From: Patescibacteria group bacterium
GTDB lineage: Bacteria; Patescibacteriota; Patescibacteriia; 2-12-FULL-60-25
DNA: 62,433 bases
Assembly (NCBI GenBank): GCA_029210915.1
Contig: JARGGJ010000008.1
Location: forward strand, 1-62,433
Direction: 5' to 3'
Notes under the pieces: generated by a model
What the model was told of the DNA's origin: nothing
Database searches by the model: none
What the model saw: the letters and a program-made list of their open reading frames with translations, nothing else
In this document: one piece after another, positions 58,394 to 62,433 of the stretch
Numbering within the stretch: the first letter of the stretch is position 1
Layout: each line of letters opens with the position of its first letter
Position numbers and translations under genes: made by a program

Positions 58394-58867
58394 ATGGGCT
58401 ACAAAGAAGCTGTTGCCCGGAATCCGCGCCTTCTCTTTTGGGGGAAGGTGTTTATGGAGGCTAAAGGCCTCGCGATTATTGAGGTGCTGTTTTTTATGCA
58501 CCGAGGGCTAACTATTGATGAGGTTTATTATCTTAGTATTGCTTGGTCCATTGCAACTCTTATCACAGAAGTTCCGTCCGGTTATTTGGCGGATCGTATT
58601 GGTCGTAAAAGAACAATCATGATTGGCATGGTTTTGTATCTAACGGCATGTATAATTCGAATCTATGCATTTGGATTTTTCCATTTTGCAGTTGTGTTCG
58701 TTTTGTTTTCGATTGGTTTTTCGTGCATGTCGGGCACAGAAGAGGCTTTGTTGTTTGATAGTTTGAAAGAAGTAAACAAAGTACATGAGATGCAAAAACT
58801 TAATGCAAGATTGCGTTCAGGAAAGTTTGTAGCTAGGATCTGTATTGCTATTGTTGCTATTTTTTAG
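58394..58867 (+). CDS. MFS transporter, N-terminal part (frameshifted)
   Basis: 157 residues, AAGGAG 6 nt before the ATG. Four to five helices with the MFS loop-2/3 signature GYLADRIGRKRTIMIGM. The frame stops at TAG (58865) within GCTATTTTTTAG; a shift of -1 in the T6 run joins it smoothly to the next frame (IVAIFLVKELKESQYT). So this and the following ORF are one gene of about 398 codons, broken by a one-base indel, a sequencing error, or a programmed shift. Confidence 0.8.
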   Translation: MGYKEAVARNPRLLFWGKVFMEAKGLAIIEVLFFMHRGLTIDEVYYLSIAWSIATLITEVPSGYLADRIGRKRTIMIGMVLYLTACIIRIYAFGFFHFAVVFVLFSIGFSCMSGTEEALLFDSLKEVNKVHEMQKLNARLRSGKFVARICIAIVAIF

Positions 58868-58896
58868 TTAAAGAGCTAAAAGAATCACAGTATACT

Positions 58897-59589
58897 TTGT
58901 TGGCACAAATTGATGTTGCGATGATGCTGATTGCTTTTATCATCATCAGTTTCATCAAAGAGCCGAATATTAAATCTAAGGAACTTGGAAAGGATAAAGA
59001 AATCTTTTTACAAAGTTTAAAGACGATTATCACTCAACCGTGGTTGGTGCGGGCGACGATGAGCAAGTTGTTGTTATTTTTTGCGGGGTTCTTTATTTTT
59101 AGAACTTACCAGCCATTATTGCATATTAATGGTGCCACGGTAACAATAATCGGGTGCTTTTATCTTGTAACCCGAGGCGGAATCTTTTTAACTCATTGGT
59201 ATAGCGGAAACCTGGTGAACTTTTTAGGTACCGCAAGATGGATAAACGGTTCAGCCGTAATAGCAATTGCGGGTTTGGTGGTTACATTGGTTTCACAAAA
59301 CATTTGGCTCTGGATTGTCCCATTTGCCATAGCTTCGGTAATGATTGACGTACGCGACCCCTTATTTTCAAAAGCTATCAATGATCGGATAGATTCACGT
59401 AATCGAGCTACAACAATTTCGATTCTGAATATGGCGAAAGCGGTTTTCGACATTCCCCTTCTCCTTTTTGTTGGCTGGCTTACAACTTACTCAATCAATT
59501 TCTCCCTTATTGCCGCAATAGTTGCTTGTGGTATTGCTGTTATCTTCTTCTGGTCAAAAGAAAAAGAGTTTGAGAGCATCAATCTTTAG
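58897..59589 (+). CDS. MFS transporter, C-terminal part (frameshifted)
   Basis: 230 residues from a nominal TTG, though the frame is open from 58866. It supplies the remaining helices (MMLIAFIIISFIKEP, SKLLLFFAGFFIFRTYQPLL, FIIP-like later segments) and NRATTISILNMAKAVFDIP typical of the second MFS half. Alone it would not make a working transporter. A strong terminator follows. Confidence 0.8.
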   Translation: MLAQIDVAMMLIAFIIISFIKEPNIKSKELGKDKEIFLQSLKTIITQPWLVRATMSKLLLFFAGFFIFRTYQPLLHINGATVTIIGCFYLVTRGGIFLTHWYSGNLVNFLGTARWINGSAVIAIAGLVVTLVSQNIWLWIVPFAIASVMIDVRDPLFSKAINDRIDSRNRATTISILNMAKAVFDIPLLLFVGWLTTYSINFSLIAAIVACGIAVIFFWSKEKEFESINL

Positions 59590-59602
59590 ATCAGATAACT
59601 CG

Positions 59603-59623
59603 CTCCCCTTAGGGAGTTTTTTT
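59603..59623 (+). terminator. Intrinsic terminator
   Basis: CTCCC-CTTA-GGGAG followed by T7. It ends the transporter and overlaps the last codon of the convergent CAP gene. Confidence 0.8.
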
Positions 59624-60326
59624 ATTTAATATCAAAGAAGATTTGTGTGAAGTAATAGATGCTTTCTTTGGATATTCCCACGCCTACTCCGGTTATATCA
59701 TAATTAGGATTTTCCAAAGCTTGTTTATGATCAGGGCTACCCAGCCACGATTCCAAAGCTGTTTGGGCGGGATCTTGCATGTTATTCCAAGCTAAATTTT
59801 CTGCGGCTTCTGTGTATGATCCTAATTTATCGGCTAGAGTATCTACTCTTTGATCAAATCCCACATGGCTGGGGAGAATAAGCCCTTCGGCCATGTTTTG
59901 GCTGTGTAACAGTGATTCCTCGGCGATATCGTCTACCCATGTTAAAGCGGGTACTCCGATAGATACCCGATGACTGTTAACCAAATTGAATGTGTTATTA
60001 GCTAATTCGGATGCTTTTGATTCCGGCTCATTGTTTTGCGGTTCATCTGTTATATCTTGTGAATCGTCAGGAATCGGATTTAAGCTTGCTAATGGTATTT
60101 GTTGCAAATTTAGATTAGTGATACCCAAACCTTTTTCGCGCATTAACTGAAAAGCGTCGGCCGGGCGACCCAGATAGTATCTTTCATTATTTTCAGGATA
60201 AACATAGAATGCTTCACCGTTTTTTTGGACTTGAATATGAATACGGCCGCTTAGATCGTCACGTAAAGCCGCTTCTGTAGCCATTGGCATAAAAATTGCC
60301 AAGGCGATGATAAGTAATTTTTTCAT
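59622..60326 (-). CDS. Secreted CAP-domain (SCP/YkwD-like) protein
   Basis: 234 residues from the ATG at 60326. Signal peptide MKKLLIIALAIFMPMATEAA, a small domain with YVYPENNERYYLGRPADAFQ (the repeat unit often seen in such surface proteins), an acidic linker, then the CAP domain: NLVNSHRVSIGVPALTWVDD, LLHSQNMAEGL, ENLAWNN and WLGSPDHKQALENPNYDITG. CAP proteins occur in extracellular adhesion or lytic roles; activity is not established. Confidence 0.88.
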   Translation of the reverse strand: MKKLLIIALAIFMPMATEAALRDDLSGRIHIQVQKNGEAFYVYPENNERYYLGRPADAFQLMREKGLGITNLNLQQIPLASLNPIPDDSQDITDEPQNNEPESKASELANNTFNLVNSHRVSIGVPALTWVDDIAEESLLHSQNMAEGLILPSHVGFDQRVDTLADKLGSYTEAAENLAWNNMQDPAQTALESWLGSPDHKQALENPNYDITGVGVGISKESIYYFTQIFFDIK

Positions 60327-60417
60327 ACATATAAATCCAAAAAATAACAAGTGATGCACTAATGTTGCACGTATACTTGTTAATACGGATTTATATTGAT
60401 GTACCTTTCAGTTTTTT

Positions 60418-61815
60418 TTAGAAAATTCCTAATTTATCGCCTAAAACCAGAATGCTGAAATAGCCAAAAAACACGAAGATTAGCAATAATATGAGTTTGC
60501 GGGGCCAGGATGGATGGAAGATTTTTGGTAGAGTTTTGTTGTTGAGGATAGAGACTAGCGCAATATGGATGAACATGGCGAAAGCGTTGATGACGGCACC
60601 GAGCACTAAGAGTGTTTTTGGTTCGGATATGTTGAAGAGAAATAAAAGGCAACCGAAAGCGATTTGAGCCCAAAGAAAACTGTAGTAGATCTTTGAGAGA
60701 TTGATTTTAGCTTTTTCGTTTTTACCAAGTTTTTTTTCGGCATAATTCTCGGCCATGATGCGCGATGTGGAATCCATGACGCCAAGTTGTGTTTGGAAGA
60801 GCATGATTGTAACAACAGCCAAGAAGAGAGTTCCAAGCAGAGGAAAAGTCAGTTGGGCAATCGCGGAGCCTTCGGTGATGACGAAGTTGATGCCTTCCGC
60901 GTTGCCTGTGACGCCGTAGGCCGTTGTGTATGCTAAAAGCATGAGTAGAAGCATGGAGATGCTTCCAATTAACCAAAATACTAAAAGATGTTCGATACTG
61001 ATACGGCGCCACCATTCTTTATAACGTGCGATGTTGGTTTTGGTTATCTCAAAATTTTCACCGCTTAATTTTATTTTCTCGTCTTTTTTAGCAACAAATA
61101 AGCCGGCAATTTTTTGCGAGTATTTGCCCATGCCGTAGCCTTTTTCTTTTACGTAGATGGATTGTGTAAGATTTAAATTACCGCCGGCGCCGGAATATGC
61201 AAAAGCGGCGAGGAATGTGGCGAGTACCAATCCTTCAGGGAAAAAGCTATAATCCGCTCCCCTGCCGATGATGCCCGCGGCCAGATCTGACCAATCGGAT
61301 TTTGAACTTATGTAGATGGCGATGAGGAAAATAAACGGTACTCCGATCATGATGACTGTGCGTGTGATTTTTTCCATCAACCCGTAAACTGTTTTGCCGG
61401 CGCTTAAGATGAGCCCGATTATAATCAGGAATGCTATGGCAATCCATTTGTATTCATCGATACCGAGTAAAGATGCAAATACATGAGCGGAAGCTGCGAT
61501 AATCCCGGGTAGGCCGAAACCAATGAAAGTCGACATTATAAACCAATAAGCTGTCCATTTGAATAATCTGTTCAAACCCACAAAAACGCTCTCACCCTTG
61601 ATGAGGGCGTAGCGTTCGATTTCCATGTTTATGAAGTATTGGAAGGTGATGCCGAGTATTGCTCCCCAAGCGATTCCCAAGCCGTAATTGGCAGCCATAT
61701 AAGGCCAAAGAATAACCTCGCCGGAGCCTAAACCTAAAGCCAAGATGATGAAACTGGGACCGATTAGTTTTTTGAAAGCTATTGGTTTGGGGAATTCTTT
61801 ATATGTTGATTTCAT
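60418..61815 (-). CDS. Nramp-like metal ion transporter
   Basis: 465 residues with about eleven hydrophobic helices. The first helix region reads GPSFIILALGLGSGEVILWP where Nramp proteins normally carry DPGN, and a later ...AGGNLNLTQSIYVKEKGYGM fits helix 6 of the family. The metal-site DPGN is therefore altered, as in the divergent Nramp-related clades that carry other ions. Leaderless: TATAAT lies 6 nt before the ATG. It may import a divalent ion. Confidence 0.75.
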   Translation of the reverse strand: MKSTYKEFPKPIAFKKLIGPSFIILALGLGSGEVILWPYMAANYGLGIAWGAILGITFQYFINMEIERYALIKGESVFVGLNRLFKWTAYWFIMSTFIGFGLPGIIAASAHVFASLLGIDEYKWIAIAFLIIIGLILSAGKTVYGLMEKITRTVIMIGVPFIFLIAIYISSKSDWSDLAAGIIGRGADYSFFPEGLVLATFLAAFAYSGAGGNLNLTQSIYVKEKGYGMGKYSQKIAGLFVAKKDEKIKLSGENFEITKTNIARYKEWWRRISIEHLLVFWLIGSISMLLLMLLAYTTAYGVTGNAEGINFVITEGSAIAQLTFPLLGTLFLAVVTIMLFQTQLGVMDSTSRIMAENYAEKKLGKNEKAKINLSKIYYSFLWAQIAFGCLLFLFNISEPKTLLVLGAVINAFAMFIHIALVSILNNKTLPKIFHPSWPRKLILLLIFVFFGYFSILVLGDKLGIF

Positions 61816-61821
61816 GAAAGT

Positions 61822-61827
61822 ATTATA
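61822..61827 (-). promoter_or_regulatory. -10 box of leaderless Nramp-like gene
   Basis: TATAAT on the minus strand ends 6 nt before the ATG at 61815. Confidence 0.6.
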
Positions 61828-61872
61828 ACATGATTTGCGTTAAGCACTTAGAATAAATATTTTTCTATTTTA

Positions 61873-61897
61873 AAACCTCAAGTACTGCTTGAGGTTT
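61873..61897 (-). terminator. Intrinsic terminator
   Basis: AAACCTCAAG and CTTGAGGTTT form a 10-bp stem with a 5-nt loop, T-rich on the minus-strand exit, after the orphan gene at 61914. Confidence 0.65.
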
Positions 61898-61913
61898 ATG
61901 ATTGAGTAGTGAT

Positions 61914-62288
61914 TTACCGGATCAGATTCTTTGGTGGATCTGATCCTTTGTTTGTTATGAGGATGCAGTCGAAAGCGCCGAGGCTATCCGCATCACCGCT
62001 CCAGTGCTTGTAGCCGCCTTGGAGTGTGAGGACATAAACGTAAACGTCGTACTTTTGTGCAACCATTTTGAGCGCTTCCCAGAGGATGTGCCCCGGTTGG
62101 ATTCGTGCGCACGATCGATTCGCGAAATTAATTCTGAAATCGTTTTCCGGATTTTTTGCGAGCCATGCTTCATGAAGATGACTATCGAGGACTTCTGTTG
62201 CTCTGGTCGTGCACCAAACATAACAGAGATCGTCGAAGCATTTAGGTTCATACCGACCTTCACCATAATCTTGAGTTCCAAAGAACAT
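61914..62288 (-). CDS. Orphan soluble protein, unknown
   Basis: 124 residues from the ATG at 62288, with AAGGAG 8 nt upstream. Not recognised. An N-terminal MFFGTQDYGEGRYEPKCFDD, two cysteines nearby (CYVWC), a His-containing helix and a C-terminal YVLTLQGGYKHWSGDADSLG. It has its own TTGACA promoter and terminator, like the orphan genes at 16311, 38575 and 39123. Confidence 0.6.
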   Translation of the reverse strand: MFFGTQDYGEGRYEPKCFDDLCYVWCTTRATEVLDSHLHEAWLAKNPENDFRINFANRSCARIQPGHILWEALKMVAQKYDVYVYVLTLQGGYKHWSGDADSLGAFDCILITNKGSDPPKNLIR

Positions 62289-62322
62289 TTTTATCTCCTT
62301 TTTTCGGATATATTTGACGATA

Positions 62323-62351
62323 GTATTAACACGGAAATGGCTTTTTGTCAA
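62323..62351 (-). promoter_or_regulatory. Sigma-70-type promoter
   Basis: On the minus strand TTGACA (62346-62351), 17 bp and TAATAC (62323-62328), about 35 nt before the ATG at 62288. Confidence 0.65.
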
Positions 62352-62367
62352 GGGTGTGTACAGTTAA

Positions 62368-62417
62368 CCTCTAAGGGTAACTATCTAGGCATCTAAGGGT
62401 AACTAAGGTTAACTAAG
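62368..62417. repeat. TCTAAGGGTAACT short repeats
   Basis: Three imperfect copies of CTAAGGGTAACT in the last 60 bases, upstream of the promoter. The window ends here, so the full element is not visible. Confidence 0.5.
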
Positions 62418-62433
62418 CCAATTATGCCCGGTT

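Noticed and set aside
1-62433. tRNA genes and CRISPR arrays
   Set aside because: I found no cloverleaf with a GTTCRA loop and no regularly spaced repeats; the tandem words seen have no unique spacers.

Overview
The window looks like a stretch of chromosome from a small-genome bacterium, most plausibly a member of the Candidate Phyla Radiation (Patescibacteria). This is an inference. It rests on an elongation-type cell-wall cluster (mreB-mreC-mreD-PBP2-greA-serS-alr-ftsQ-like), a cobalamin-dependent ribonucleotide reductase beside an orphan corrinoid adenosyltransferase, many small unrecognised membrane proteins, leaderless-type promoters, and intergenic gaps packed with short imperfect palindromic repeats. 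The standard code with TGA as stop fits the reading frames. I saw no rRNA, tRNA or CRISPR array.

Layout. 1-9603 (+): a DciA-like protein, a membrane protein, then the wall-elongation and division cluster. 9604-10341: a convergent gap full of long hairpins. 10342-15915 (mostly -): lipoprotein, AlkD-like repair protein, SanA/YdcF-like protein, RmuC, a membrane protein and CobA/CobO, separated by repeat-built gaps. 16243-22876: small orphan genes, a PemK/MazF-like toxin between 58-bp direct repeats, a glycosyltransferase, a promoter-and-terminator-bounded unknown ncRNA, a HicBA pair and a HAD phosphatase fused to an FtsK-gamma-like domain. 22973-32834 (-): a defence island with a RhuM-Fic protein, then a tightly packed eight-gene block: a membrane-anchored Mrr-like nuclease, two small proteins, a DpnI homologue, a PD-(D/E)xK protein, a DUF262-HNH protein, an adenine methyltransferase and a type IIG-like restriction-methylation enzyme. 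33114-37381: nrdJ with a duplicated 3' end enclosing a broken rhuM fragment, and two NrdR boxes around its -10 element. 37455-62433: nuclease, glycosidase, transporters, beta-CASP hydrolase, mechanosensitive channel, CobW protein, rRNA methyltransferase, a frameshifted MFS transporter, a CAP-domain protein, an Nramp-like transporter and several orphan genes.

How the parts fit. The first cluster would build and remodel the lateral wall: MreBCD scaffold, PBP2 cross-linking, Alr supplying D-alanine, FtsQ-like protein for division. CobA could adenosylate salvaged corrinoid for NrdJ, whose transcription should be repressed by NrdR (gene not in this window). The island combines enzymes that make adenine methylation with enzymes that attack modified DNA. 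Two transcript styles are visible: leaderless genes with a -10 box 6-9 nt before the start codon, and orphan genes with a TTGAC-type -35, a Shine-Dalgarno site and often an intrinsic terminator. The repeat words of the gaps also occur in frame inside at least three proteins.
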